A program made the position numbers and the translations under genes. A stretch of DNA of 64,000 bases from the NCBI GenBank assembly GCA_008477525.1, contig SPDT01000003.1:3100001-3164000 (forward strand), given 5' to 3'. The notes under the pieces are model-generated. The model worked only from the letters and a program-made list of their open reading frames with translations. It was not told the origin of the DNA and did not search any database. Positions 1 through 12,838 of this stretch are shown here, in pieces (within the stretch, counting starts at the first letter, position 1; each line of letters opens with the position of its first letter). This stretch comes from Hypomyces perniciosus (lineage: Eukaryota > Ascomycota > Sordariomycetes > Hypocreales > Hypocreaceae).

Positions 1-444
1 AACAGTGAGATATTCGCGTTGCCTGTGCTCGATGTCTGACTACCTACTTCGTATGTAGATTTACGATACTATATACTATGTAGTTGTGCGAAGATGAGGC
101 GGGTATATTACCAGGTCCTACCCTTGTTCACTGGTCAGATTCCTGAAGTTTCAGTTCGATATGGGCATTGTGGGGACAGCAGGGTATCACGACCAGGGGC
201 CGAGGCAATGTTGTCAAGGCGGGCGATCCGCATTACCGAACATTGGAAATAGCCGAGGAAGTTGAACTTAGTTAGTATTAACATATTTATTTCCTGTCAT
301 GAAGCTAGTAGTAGATGTTAGTACTACTCCATAACTAAACTCAATCTCACAGTAATCACTGAGTTGACTATCTCGGCATTGATCTAGGAGTGGAATGCGA
401 CCGCTATCATTGAAATATAGGCTTCTCCACTATGAAGGGTTACG
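1..444. other. Non-coding leader, no gene seen
   Basis: I see no convincing coding region, RNA gene or inverted repeat here. It is ordinary-composition sequence ending in the palindrome-like string that became the target site of the LINE just downstream. Confidence 0.5.
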
Positions 445-458
445 AAGTATGTACTTCG

Positions 459-2820
459 TTTGTTTGTTTTGTTTGTTTTATTATTTACGTCCACTAAGTA
501 AACTAGTTACATAAATCCCTTATAGGCAATAGGACGTTAAGAGCTGGCGGCTTGCGCTGCTGTTCGCTGAGTTTCAATTTACAAAGGAAAGAGGGTTAAT
601 CTGGGTAGTGTCAATCTGTTTCCGCCAGGGGAGGACCATAAAGGTCCGCTTCCTCCACTAGTTTCTGGAAGGCCTTGCTTCCTATAGGTCCGAGTAGGTA
701 AAAGAGGGGGGTCTCTCCTAGGGGGATATCTAGGAAGAAAGGCCTGACTATTCTGCATTCCGCAAAATGGCCTTGCCGCCTTAGTTCGCCGCACTTGCAG
801 ACAGACTCTCTGTTATATCCGAAGCGTTCATGGTACTCCTGGAAGTCCCTATATCCCAATCTCTCCGCCAGGAGCCTATAGAGGATAGGGCGAGGGAGTT
901 TAAGCTCCAGGGGGGAGGCTGGGGCCCTAAGTCCCCACCGTTCATAGCCCTCCAGGGTCTTGCCGAGCCAATCCCGCTCCCTTACCTCTGCAACTTCTTC
1001 CTTAATCCATCTTCTAATGTATATAATCGTAGCCCAGTTCTATGGCGCGGCGGGGAGGGCCGCGCCTTGTTTGGCTAAATGGTCAGCCTATTCGTTGCCC
1101 ATAATGTCCTCGTGTCCTGGGACCTACAAGATAAAGGTCTTGCAGGGCGAGATACTCTGTGCTAGTTTCTGGAAGCATATATACGCTCCTTGTATAGACA
1201 AGGGGGGCTTGCCAAGCAGCCTGTCGATAACCGATGAGTTATCCAGGAAAAGGAAGGCTGTTTAAATCATGCAGTCTTCCTCTACGCGTCTAGCCATTAG
1301 CTCTATGGCCTTCAGGGCGGCCTGTGCCTTTGCGTTGTAGACCTCTGTGTTGTTGAGGCGTCCAATATCTGTAGTTACTCTTGCTCTGTAGTAAGCGACC
1401 GCTCCCCAGCCCATATTCCCTCCAATTTAAAACCTATCGGAGTAGGCTAGGACTAAGTGGGGGGGGAGGGAGTTAACTAATTCCAGGTGTTTCCTTACTG
1501 CAGTTAATTTGCCTATACTTTTTAGGTCGGGATTAGGGAGAATATACAGGGACTTTTTAGCGAAGAGGGTGGGTCTGCTGGTTCTGCCAACTAGGGCGGC
1601 GGTGCGTTGAAGTCTGGTTTGTGGTAGTCGGGGAGGGAGTTTCTTGTTAATGCATTGACTGATCGGGTAGTCCCGATCCAGTCCCGCGAATCTCGCTGCG
1701 CACCTGAGTCGGGCCTGGGCTAAGGCGACGCTGGCTGTGGGGACCCCTGACTCTCTGTATAGGACAGGAACGCTTATAGTCTTCCAGACCGGGAGGACTG
1801 CCCTTGCCGCAGTCTTGAAGGCTTTGTCTATTTTGTCTATTAGGCCGGACACTCCCGTGTTCACCTGCTTAGTAAGGTCGGTTTGCGATTGTCGTTTATG
1901 CCCCGGCCACCACGCTTTTATCCTGTATAGGGCGATGGGGAGGACGCAGGCCTTTGCGGCTTATGCCACAGCCTCGGGAGGTGAGCCCTTCCGAGTCTTG
2001 TTAAGCGATCTGAGGAAGTTGGAGACCTTGTATGCTTTGCCCGCGAGCGTTTCCACATATTTCTTGAAGGAGAGCCTTGAGTCGAGGTAGACCCCCAGCC
2101 ACCAGATATCCTTTTTAAGCTGGACTGGTTTTCCCTCTATTATAATGCCTTCTTTATAAGTCTGGCCTCTTATATGGTAGAAGTGCAGCAGTTCAGCCTT
2201 AGCGTAGTCGAAGGATACCGCATTCTCTGCTCCCTACTCTAGCGTCTTGTCGAGCGCCTACTATACGAGGGTGGCTGTTTCTTGGGTGGACCCCCCTGTG
2301 ATAAGTATAGCGATATCGTTAGTGTACCCGAAGCGAGATTGTTAATCTTTGAGCCGGAGGATCGGGCTGAAGTAGAGCATTGATATGATAGGGGAGATGG
2401 GGGACCCCTGTAGGGCACTGCACTTGAGGGCGAGGTCCGGTAAGTTAGTCCTGTCTCCTTTGCGGATGGAAGCGGTTCTGTTGCTTATAAAGGACTCTGC
2501 CTATCTTATGAACTAGACAGGCCAGCCTTATTGCCTAAGCTGTAGGACTAGTCTGTTCTTTATAACAATATCAAAGGCCCCAGAGATATCGAGGGTGAGT
2601 AGGGTTGCGACCTCCCCTCTGCTTAAGGCAACTTCGACATTGTGAATCAGGCAGGCGACTAGGTCCGTGGCCGCTCTTTTAGGGAGGGCTCCGAAGTACT
2701 GCTTTGGGAGGATTTTGTGTTCGAGTGCTAGAAGGGATACCCTTCTAGCAAGTAGCCTCTCGAGGCCTTTTCCCACGCAGGATAGCAGTGAGATAGGCCT
2801 GAAGGCTTTATAGGTCGTAT
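459..2820 (-). mobile_element. 5'-truncated Tad1-type LINE (copy 1), weakly RIP-mutated
   Basis: The element reads on the minus strand. Its 3' end at 459 is an A-rich tail built of AAAC units, and its 5' end is cut off inside the reverse transcriptase at 2820. The 14-bp string AAGTATGTACTTCG is present at both 445-458 and 2821-2834, a perfect target-site duplication as expected from target-primed reverse transcription. The same sequence recurs in mutated form at 39283-40583/47709-48944, 55941 onward, and inverted inside 33066-49800. Unlike those copies it keeps normal GC content, although CAG-to-TAG stops show it has taken some C-to-T damage. Confidence 0.93.
611..2820 (-). pseudogene. LINE ORF2 remnant: reverse transcriptase, RNase H, zinc knuckle
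   Basis: Reading from 2820 downward, the RT palm motif RPISLL comes first, then LTLDISGAFD (catalytic Asp region), then a GSPISPI motif near 2400. The YxDD-like site near 2325 reads GYTNDIAIL, with Asp changed to Asn as a G-to-A change would give. RNase H follows: GHEDIMGNE and ADHLAKQGAA near 1030-1130, interrupted by two TAG codons where Gln is expected. The C-terminus (859-611) holds a CKCGELRRQGHFAEC zinc-knuckle-like motif typical of fungal Tad1-clade LINEs. The frame is broken repeatedly, so no active enzyme is encoded. The first residues of the open frame that starts at 2911 lie outside the element and are fortuitous. Confidence 0.88.
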
Positions 2821-2834
2821 AAGTATGTACTTCG

Positions 2835-3435
2835 TACTTGGTACTCGTAAATAAATTATCAAGGCAAAAATCTCTCTCGTGTATGCAATCGTACATTAGC
2901 CAAAATGACATATCTGTAAGTCTCTAGAAGAGGCACGATGGGGGGCGTATAATCCCTCGAGTTGTGTCCCCTTACCTAATTGACGATTTTCACAACGCCA
3001 CCAGCCCTCCGTGTCATAGGAAAAGAGGAAAATATAGGCGGATGCTTCCAGATTGAGTCGACCACCAGATAAGCAGAGCCACTATTACTTCATACTTCCT
3101 TGTGCGATGTGAGATAACTAACGGGTACTGCTTCGGCTCTGTCAGCTGTTGGAACTTGCCTCCCTATTTTGGACTCGCCTGGCGCCGATGCTGATGGCAT
3201 CATAGTAGCAATTCACGGTTTTCTGGTGTAAGACCTTTTTCTTTGAGTAAGGCAATCTTCTTGATGTTTTGATGTTCTGGCATATTATGACTGAACGTGG
3301 GACGCCTTCCTTGAAGCATGACGTTGGGGAAATTCTTTTTATTCATATCTCATCTTTGAGTTGCCCTCTAGCATCCCATGTTCATCACTCGCTGCTATAT
3401 ACTACATCCGCCCTGGGGTATCAGGAAATCGTTGC
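2835..3435. other. Spacer between LINE and PKS 3' end
   Basis: No gene is visible. The stretch contains the downstream flank of the polyketide synthase gene, presumably its 3' untranslated region and terminator. I see no distinctive signal. Confidence 0.5.
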
Positions 3436-6400
3436 TCACTGTTCCTCCTGCTCCTCCACTGACTTCGTAAACCCACTCCTCGTGACCACCAACTCCGATA
3501 GTGCTCTTAGACTGCGCGCATCCATGAGGTCAAATACCGAGACGTCCGCGTCCAGCTGCTTGAGGATGAAGGTGCGGATCTCGACAGCCACCAGCGAATC
3601 GACACCGAGTGCCGTCAGGGCCTTGCCCGGCTGGACCTCGTCTGGCGGAATGTTGAGCGCGCGCACGAGCTTCGTGGCCAGGGCGTCATAGGCGATATCA
3701 GCCCCTGCATCGACAGAATCGGCTGCCGCCAGCAGCAGTCCGTAATTGACGCTCCGGCCACCTTGCCCTGCGTCATCGCTGCTGCTACGACCCTGCAGGC
3801 GGATGCGGTGCAGGTGTGTAAACATGGGATCGTGGAACCAGCCCGGCTCGTCAAACCCAGATGTCGTGAACACCTCTGGTATCTGCAGGCCAAGCACGAC
3901 CTGCGTCTTGAGGTTGGATGATGTCGGCGTGGGGAGCCCTGGATCACACACTGTCTCAATGATGGCGAGGAGCTCATCCTCACGCATTCCCTGAACTCCC
4001 ATCTTCCGCATGTGTGTAGTCAGGTCTATGTCAGCGACACCCTCACCCTCGGCATGCTGGGATCGCTCGGCAACGTAGCCGACCGAGAGGACAGAGCCAA
4101 CGTCGATGGACGTCGCCTTCTGGCCGTTAAGGGCGCGGTGGCGCGCCAGGGCGTCTTGGTAGGTGTTGCCTACGGAGTAATTGGCCTGGCCTGGGTTACC
4201 CACGATACCAGAGATGGAGGACAGGAGGACGAAGAAGTCCATGTCCTTGGGTAGGAGTGCGTGCAAGTTCCATGACGCGTCCACCTTTGGTCTCAGGGCC
4301 GTGTAGTACTCCTCGATGGTCATGTTGGAGAACATTGTGTCCCTTAATACCATGGATGCCTGGATACATCCTCGTACTGGGGGCATGCCCTCCGCGGTGC
4401 AGTAGTCAAGAGCCTTCTTGAGTGCTTCAGCGTCTGAAACGTCACATTTTGGCGACTTGACGACTACACCTTTCGATTGGAGCTCCTCGACTAGTTCCTT
4501 GGACGCCGCATTCGATGCTCCCGATCGAGACAAGATAATCAGGTACCTGGCACCGCGTGATGCTATCCACTTACAAATACTCTTTCCGATGCCTCCGAAA
4601 CCTCCACAAACGACAAACGAGGCATTAGGGTCCAGAGTGTAGGTGCTCTTTCGGCTTGGTACGATCTAATGTCAATCATTAGTAATAGTTCATGAGCCAT
4701 ATCAAATGCCCAATTGAATGGAACCTACCGGGACGATATCCTTCTCATCAGGGACCAATATGATCTTGCCTGCGTTGGTTCCAGCTTGCATTGAACGGAA
4801 GGCTTCTTGAACCTGCGAGAAGGGTATTTGATTCAAAGGCACGATGTCAGAAATCTTTCCCTGGCGGACGAGATCCAAGAGCGCGTTCAGGCAGCGTGAG
4901 AACCTTTCGGAGCCTGACCTGGCCATGAAGCGGAGGTCGACACATTCAAACCGGACGCAATACTTAAACTTCTCCATGTTCAGTCGGGCCGACGCATAAA
5001 TGTCCATCTTGCCTATCTCAATAAAGCGACCGAAGGGCGCCATGAGGTCCCAAGTGGCACGCAGAGCATCACCAGAGAGGCAGTTGATGGCCACATCGAC
5101 ACCTCGGCCCTTGGTCATACGCATAATACCCTGGGCAAAGGTCAAGTCTCTGCTAGAAAAGATGTGGTCCTTGGGGATGCCATAGTGATTGATGAGGAGA
5201 TCACGCTTCGCCACCGAACCAACCGTAGCAAATATCTCTGCTCCTCGGATCTTCGCCAACTGGATACACGACTGACCGACACCACCAGCACCTGCATGGA
5301 TGAGGATCGTCTCGCCAGGCTGGAGATTGGCAGATTCGTAGATGGCCACATAGGCCGTGATGAAAACGACACCAAACCCAGCGGCAAGGGCAAAAGACAT
5401 GTTTTCTGGTATCTTAGCTACGCACTGCTCTTTAGTACGAGCATAGGTAGCAATGGTGCCAAGGCCGTCGCCACAGACACGGTCACCCGGCTTGAACTTG
5501 GAGTTCGGCCCTGTGCGGGTAATGATACCAGAGGCTTCGATACCCAGCTCGTTTCCAACGACCTGCCCCAACGAGACCATGATGTCGAGGAAGTTCAGGC
5601 CTGCAGCCATCACCTTGTACTCCACCTCACCTTCTTGTAGGGGCCGGTCATAAACGGGATCATCGATGAAGAAGAGGGTATCTAGAAGACCGGGTGATCC
5701 AATGACGAGCTTAAGGGCTCGGTTAGGGTCACCTCCAAAGGCACCTGGCTGAGGTGGTGCCTGCGTGGTCTTGCGCACAAGCGCGTCATTCATGTAGGTG
5801 GCCTCCACCAGTCGACTTATGTGAATGACGCCGTCCGCAGACTCGCAGAAGCTATTGTCGATGACGGCGTCATTGTCCGGTTTCGCGCACAAACTGGTGC
5901 TTATGATGGTCAGAGCCGAGTTTGCTACCGCCTGGGCACCCTTGATCTCCTCGATCGAAAGAGTAACGAATCTGAGCAGTGGGTTCTCCTGTCGTGCGAC
6001 CCTGGCAAATCCAGTGACCATCTCGCTCTTTGGATTCCTAGGAGCAGGGCCGCCGCCTTCACTGAGCCACACTATGGAATCCAAGTCTGCCAACATCTTC
6101 TGGAGGGCCTTGAAGGTCGACTCGTCCAGACTTTCAAGAAGGGCCGTTCCCTCAACATCGTGTAAGAAGACGCAAAGCTTCTGTTTCCACTCCACAACTG
6201 GCAGCTTCTCGAGGGAGATAATCTCACATGCCGATGTACGAGATGAAGACAGCAGAGACTTTTTGAGTTCTTCTGCGGCGGATAGCTGCAGTTCAGACTT
6301 CTCATTGATAACGATGACTGTGGATGGCAACGCGCGAGGCGGCTGCTGTGGACCATCAGCCGTCGAGACGAGAACACTATGGAGGCAGTTGTATTCGGCG

Positions 6401-9400
6401 GCAGGGCCAGAAGCGTCTTGGAAGTTGAGATCGATACCACTGAAGCCATTGCGCTTCAAATGCGCGTCCCAGTCAGCGACCGACAGTGGTGCGCCCCAGC
6501 GGCGGTTCGGCTCGTCAGATAGCCACCAGCCAGGGAGCAGACCGAAGGAAAAGGTCGACCGCAGAGTAACTATGTTGGTCACTTCGTACATGACCAGCTT
6601 GCCGCCTGGCTTCAGGAGCTTACGGACCATACGGAGGGTGTTGTCGATGTTCTTGGTCGCATGGAGGACGTTGGCGGCGATGATGACATCGTACTGTTCT
6701 GCCTCGAATCCCTGCTGTAAGGGGTCGTTTTCGATGTTCAGCGTCTGGAACCTCATGCGGTCAGCTGTCTTCTGTAGTTTCTCCTGTGCGGGTTCGAGGA
6801 AAGACGGCGAAACGTCCGTGAAGTCGTAGCGCTCGAACCGCGGCGCACCACGCTCAGTCTCTCCATGGCGGCAGAGCGTCTCGATGATTGGGATTGTCGC
6901 ACCGCCCGTACCACCGCCGATTTCAAGGATAACAAGATTGTTATTCTTGTGAGCCAGGACATCGAAGTACTTCGACATGTGCTGGTTACCGATCTCAATG
7001 CCTGTTCCATGTCTGTACACAGGCTCCGTCATCTCAGGTCTGAAAAGCGTCTCGAGCGCATCGACAGCCCCCTCGAGGACATCTCCGATGCTGCGACCGA
7101 TGGCCATTGTCAACGGTCCTTCAGGGCACATATTCTCCACTTCTGCCTCAAGGGCAGCAAAGGCAGCATCATCTTTTGCCAAAATCTCCCAGTCCTCCGT
7201 GGCGTGAAGCAGTTCGCCTCGGGCGTAACGTTCCAGCTGATACTTGGCCCAGTCCACATACTTCTGGAGCCATGGCTTCGATTCTGGGACTTTACCAGGC
7301 ACATATCGTCGATCAAAGTATCGGCGTAGATGTATGAAACATAGTGTCTCTAACTTTGCAATAATATCAGTTGGGTCTTTTCGCGCCAGAGCTTCTGGCA
7401 AGGCGAACGCCTCGTTGGCGAGGGATGCCTGGCTCAAGAGGGCTGCATCGGGTTTCCAGTCGACGTTATAGCAGATATGATAGTGAGCGTCATCTCCAGA
7501 ATCCTTTGCATGACTAGTGACCAACGTGAGCAAGAAGCCATCGAGAGTGAACAGGGGTTTCTTCGTGCGGGAGTCGACGCCTCTCATCGTGGATGAGAAC
7601 TGTCGTAGACCATAAGCCTGCGATTTGGCGGTTACCCGAAGGGAATCATATGAGCTTTCTGTGTCGGCAGCTATCCAGAGCTCATCGATGGAAGCGGGAA
7701 CGAAAGCCCCAGTCGACTCACGTCCACCTCTGGTGTAAGCCACCGTCGAGAGCTGGAAGATACCGTCGAGAGTAGTGGGATGGATAAGATGCGGTTGGAC
7801 ATGGCCAGATGGTACCAGCGCTTTGTTGTCTGGTGCTTTTATCGTAGATACAACCCCAAGCTCTTCGTCGATGGAAATATCGTAAACAGTCTGGAAAGTT
7901 GCGCCATACTGGGTTCCAACGGTACCCAGCAACTCGTAGAGTTGTGCCCTGTATACCGCGTTCTGACACGCTACCTCCGCATCCTCGACTGTTTGCCTGA
8001 TGCTCTCAGCCAAGCTACGCTGTTCAAGGCCCTCGTCTATAGGGTTGACCGGCGTCTCATATTCCAATTGAACCAAACCTCGACAATGAACTCTCCACTC
8101 ATCGTTATCAAAGCTCGACAGCTGGAACTCGTTCCAGGTGGATGAGGTGTTGGACGCACTTTCGGCATAAGGTCGTACGGAGAACTGCGTCTCGACGCCC
8201 TCTGCCGTTGTGGGAACTCTTAGCGCCACCTGGAAGACGACGTCTTTAAGCCGGATTCCCTTAAGCACCTTATCCGGGTTCACCAGCTGCAAACTGGCCT
8301 CAATGGCCATGACCAACATGCCCGCTCCGGGATAAATAACACTGCCGGTGATGCTGTGATGCTCGATCCAGGGGCTTTCGGACAGACGAATCCAATTGCG
8401 CCAGACGGCGTTCGACTTATTCCAATCAGGCACTGGTGTGCCCAATAGGTGTAATCGCGGACTCCGACGGAATCTGTGACCTTTACTCAGCCGGCTCTCC
8501 CTCCAATAGGACTTGGTATGGTTGAAGGGATATTGAGGCAGAGTGACGAGCATTTCGGGGGTTGGTTGCGAGATGTTGTCTACCTTACGGGTATTGATGG
8601 TGTTAATGTCGACAACCTGGCCTCGATTGTTGAGCCAACCCAGAGCGGAGAGGAAAGTATCGGCAGCTTCGATATTGCGCTTCAACAAGGAAATGTATCC
8701 AACGTCCTTTGCGTTAGGCAATTTGTCCACAATTTCTCGAAGAGGTCCTTGGAGCGCTGAGTGAGGTCCAATTTCGACGAGTTCGGTGATGGGCTTCAGT
8801 GCCTGCTGTTGGGATCCGCCGAGTTTCTTTGCCTTTTTACGTCTGTCCATTAACATGCTCGATACGGCATCGGTGAATCTAACTGGAGATACCAGGTTGT
8901 CGACCCAATAGTCAGCAGATTGTAGCTTACTGAGAGGCAAGCTACTTCCAGTCAGACTGGAATAGAAGACAGGGACGGCGCCACCCTCATTGTGAGCCAA
9001 GGTTCCCGACTCAATGTCTCCAATAGCGCGGCGGTACTCCTCAGCGATCTCCTGCATGTATGCGGAATGGTACGCATTATCGACTTTAAGCTTGCGATTA
9101 AAAACAGATGCCTCGTCAAGCACCTCCTTCAATGCGTCAATCAGCTTCTTACTGCCGCTGACGGTCACATTTCTGGGGCTGTTGTAACAAGCAATAGTGA
9201 GTACACCAGCACCATGAGCAGCAGTGACTGTCTTGATGTGTTCGAGCGTCTTCTCTGGATCTGAACCGACCGACATCATGGCACCGTCGCCCAGCGACTT
9301 GGCCAGATTAGCAGAGAGTAGACCACGATGGTATGCAACCTTCCATGCGGTCTTGCTGGAGATGGCTCCAATGGAGTAAGCAGCGGCAATCTCACCGGAA

Positions 9401-11708
9401 GAGTGGCCAACAACAGCCCCAAATTGGATGCCGAAATCCCTCAAGACATCGACAAGGGCCACCTGTAGAGCTGTGCAGATAGGCTGACTATATGCTGCAT
9501 TATCGATCGAGGAACTATCTTTTTCCTTCAATAGCTCTTCAATCAGTGACCATGAGCATCCAAGCTCCTCTGTCAGGTAAAGGCTTGCATTGTCGAGGCT
9601 CTGGCGGAACACGTCAAAGGTTACAAGCTCACGGCCCATGGCAGCCCACTGGGCCCCCTGGCCGGTAAATATGAGGCCAACCTTGCCATCAGTACCAGCG
9701 CGGACGGGGGCCGGGGAATTGGCCAGAGACTCGAGCAGCGAGGTCAAATTGTTGGCAACAATAGAAGAGCGCCAGGGGAAGGACGTGCGCTTCGAAGCAA
9801 GCGTGTAGCTTAAATCGTTAAGATAGGCCTCCTCATCGGTGCCTATCTTGCCCAGTTCTAGTTGCTTCTCGAGATATGATCGGTACGACTCAGTAACTCT
9901 CTTGACACCACTCTCATCGTAAGCGGAGAAGACAAAGATTCGTTTTGTCCCTTCTGCGAGCGAAGCGCCGTTCACGCCATTAACCCCATTTGACGTCGTA
10001 TGATCATTTGCTCCATTACTCGTCTCTCCACTCTGGGGTACCTCTCCATTGCTGTGATGACTATCTGCGATTGCCAGATATCTAGGAAGTTTCGGAGATA
10101 CGACTGTCCTATGCACACCTTTCAAGCCACGCGAGGTGAGGTAATTATACGCATCGTCAATGATGACATGAACATTGCTGCCACCATAACCGAAAGTATT
10201 TACCGATGCCCGTCGCAAGCCGTCACCTCCAGGCCAGAGGGTGTTCTCGGTCGGGAATCTGAGATTCCATGCTTCTGCGGGGATCTTGGGGTTGACTTTC
10301 TCCATGTACAGATTTGGAGGAATGATGCCACTCTCGACAACACCGATGGCTTTGATAAGACCAGCGACACCAGCTGTGGCCTCCAGATGGCCGATATTGG
10401 TCTTCAAAGCACCCACGTATAAGGGGCTGTCGGCAGAGCGCCACTCTGTGAAGACATCGCTAATGGCACTGGCCTCGATTGGATCTCCAACCGGGGTACC
10501 CGTTCCGTGGGACTCGAAAAACAGAGTCTCTTCTGGTGTGACTTTGGCAATCTTGTATGCTTGGCGGATGAGCGCTGCTTGAGAAGCTCGAGTTGGTTGT
10601 GTAAGACCGGGAGACCGGCCGTCCTGATTTGATGCCATACCGCGGATGACGGCGCGTATCGTATCTCCATCACGGATTGCATCCGATACCCTCTTGAGAA
10701 CTACGATTCCAAGACCTTCACCGCGAGCATAGCCATTGGCTCTGTGATCAAAGGCATAACAGATGCCATCAGGGGACAGGTAGCCCTGGTCATCCATGAA
10801 AATGTTCAGGTCTGGCATGAAAAAGAGATTGCAACCGCCCGCGACTGCCTAAGCAATTTTCAATCATGTTAGCACACCGTACATGTACAGATGTATGCCC
10901 GGGCTTCCCATATTAGGGGGGAGACGCATGGGGACATACCATGTCGACTTCACCAGATCTCAGACTATTGTAACCCAGATAAACCGCATTTAAACTGCTG
11001 GAACACGCTGTATCGAGCGTTATGCTGGGTCCAGTAAAGTCGTAGAACCAGCTCAGGCGGTTAGACAACATTGCGGAGCCCACACCACTGGGCATGTAAG
11101 TGAGATCAACCTCCGGATCCCAGGAGAGGATTTTCTCGTAATCTTTGTTGAAACATCCAATGTGAACAGACGTATTGGAGCCTACGGCCTTAGACATAGG
11201 AATGCCAGCTAAACAAGTAAAAAAATCAGTCTCAACTACAAACGTTCTCAAAGTTGGCCACAGGAAAACTAAGAATTAAATCTTACCATTCTCAAGTGCA
11301 TGATAAACCGTCTCCAGAAGTAATCTCTGCTGGGGATCCATGTATCCAGCTTCATTTGGTGTAATTGAAAAGAAGGGTGCGTCGAAGGTCGAAATGTCAT
11401 CCTCGAGGAAGTGGGCATGACGCATGCTCATCTGCCAGCAAGAGAGGGTTTAGCCATCTTGTCCACCTTCAAGCAAGTACAGACTTGAGGGATGTAGGGA
11501 GATTAAGACGAAGAGAACGTACGGTGCCTGCATGATCAGAGTCTGGGTGGTAGAAGGCATCCTTATTCCATCGATCAGTAGGCACTTCTTTCCGAGCTGA
11601 ACGAGCACGCAGAAGGAGGTCAAAAAATTCTTCAGGAGAAGCGGCATCGCCAGGGAACTTGAGTCCTACGCCAACAATGGCAATATCTTCATCCGTGTAA
11701 GTAGTCAT
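3436..11708 (-). CDS. Highly reducing iterative type I polyketide synthase (KS-AT-DH-cMeT-ER-KR-ACP)
   Basis: Builds a reduced, possibly C-methylated polyketide chain on its own carrier domain, probably in the cytosol. I model five exons: 11708-11523, 11431-11287, 11208-10940, 10848-4729 and 4665-3436, all with GT..AG introns and phases that keep frame, giving 2649 aa. KS has active Cys179 in DTACSSS and His314/His354 (ESHGTGT, NIGHLE). AT has GHSSG with Ser683. DH has His1031 (HSITG) and Asp1228 (LDGIFQ). cMeT has LEIGGGTGG near 1508. ER has GAGGVG near 2053. KR has GGFGGIG near 2261 and Ser/Tyr/Asn near 2390-2407. ACP has Ser2597 in GVDSL. Every catalytic motif looks intact, so a full reduction cycle is possible. 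No thioesterase, reductase or condensation domain follows the ACP, so release needs a partner; the divergent hydrolase at 12839 is the obvious candidate. Product unknown. Confidence 0.96.
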
Positions 11709-12838
11709 TATTTCTTAAGGATAGATGTTCAGTCAAGAGAGTTTGAAGTCAGGACTTGCTAAGATGCGCAGGATGGATGCAGTACATTCCTAGTTATACT
11801 ATTTACTTGTTTCCTAATTGCCTCAGTATCATCTTTTTGCCAACTAAGGCTAACAGTTTCCGTCAATATCACGTCAGCTCATTTGTAAAGGATCTACAAG
11901 ACCTGTCGTAACTGATACCGCTCTCTATTGCCGATTATTCATCAGAAGGAACAGCCCCTTGGAATACTCGGGTCGATTCATCCGACTAGCGTATTTCACC
12001 CGTCCCTAGCCTCGATCATGAAGCAGCCATCTCGAAGGAACGAATCCTTAGCTTACGGGGTTCAATACGCCCGACGATCGTATTTCGTGTTTAGATACGG
12101 AGTACAGAGGATACTACTTCATATCCTTGGAAAGGTCCTGTCAGCTTGAACACAATGTACATAGACTATTGTGACTGAAACTGCCTCCAACGCATCAACA
12201 TAAGCATGCTAGAGATAATGGAGTAAAGAACTTTTGATATGAACACACGGGCCAATAAGCTTGGTAATGGTAGTAGAAAGAAAACCTGATATATAACAAC
12301 ATTAGGGTATTTGTCACGCTAGTCTTTTTTTAGGTTCATATAATCTCGGTTTACTAAGTAATACTACCTCACGGTATTTAAGTTCAGTGAAAAACATACA
12401 AGGGGGTTCCTGCTCGCAGGTCAGTGGGGATGAGGCAAACAGCCATTGGCAGCTATCTCGTGTCGATGAGAGCCCAATCTATCAGTCATTTTTCGCAAGG
12501 CCAATGTTCAGCATGCTGAATAAAACTGGGGAGACTAGTAGTACTCGCGGTCAAATCCTTGTGGGTCGTGATACTCCTCACAGGACTTATAAAATCCATC
12601 TTTATGCATTTCGGAGATAAGTGTGATGACAATAATCCTGGTTGATGATTTGCTAGAATAGTCTCTGCTGCTCGTATTCACCTCCTGAATTCGTTGGAAT
12701 AATAGCCCTAAACCCCCAGTCACTTTCGGCCTGCTCTCAGCAATACTACTCGTCAACTCACTTAAATCTCTATCCAATCGGGCATCTGAGGGCCTCTTCT
12801 CCAGCCCCATTATCCAGTCATTGACCGCAATTGTCAAG
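11709..12838. promoter_or_regulatory. Divergent intergenic region between PKS and hydrolase
   Basis: The 1.13 kb between the two start codons must hold both promoters, so the genes could be co-regulated. I found no unambiguous binding site. One copy of the locally recurrent 9-mer TACGGAGTA lies at 12096-12104. Calling this a bidirectional promoter is an inference from gene orientation only. Confidence 0.55.

Noticed and set aside
3746..8145. Plus-strand open frames opposite the PKS
   Set aside because: They are shadows of the GC-rich minus-strand PKS exons, with no motif of their own.
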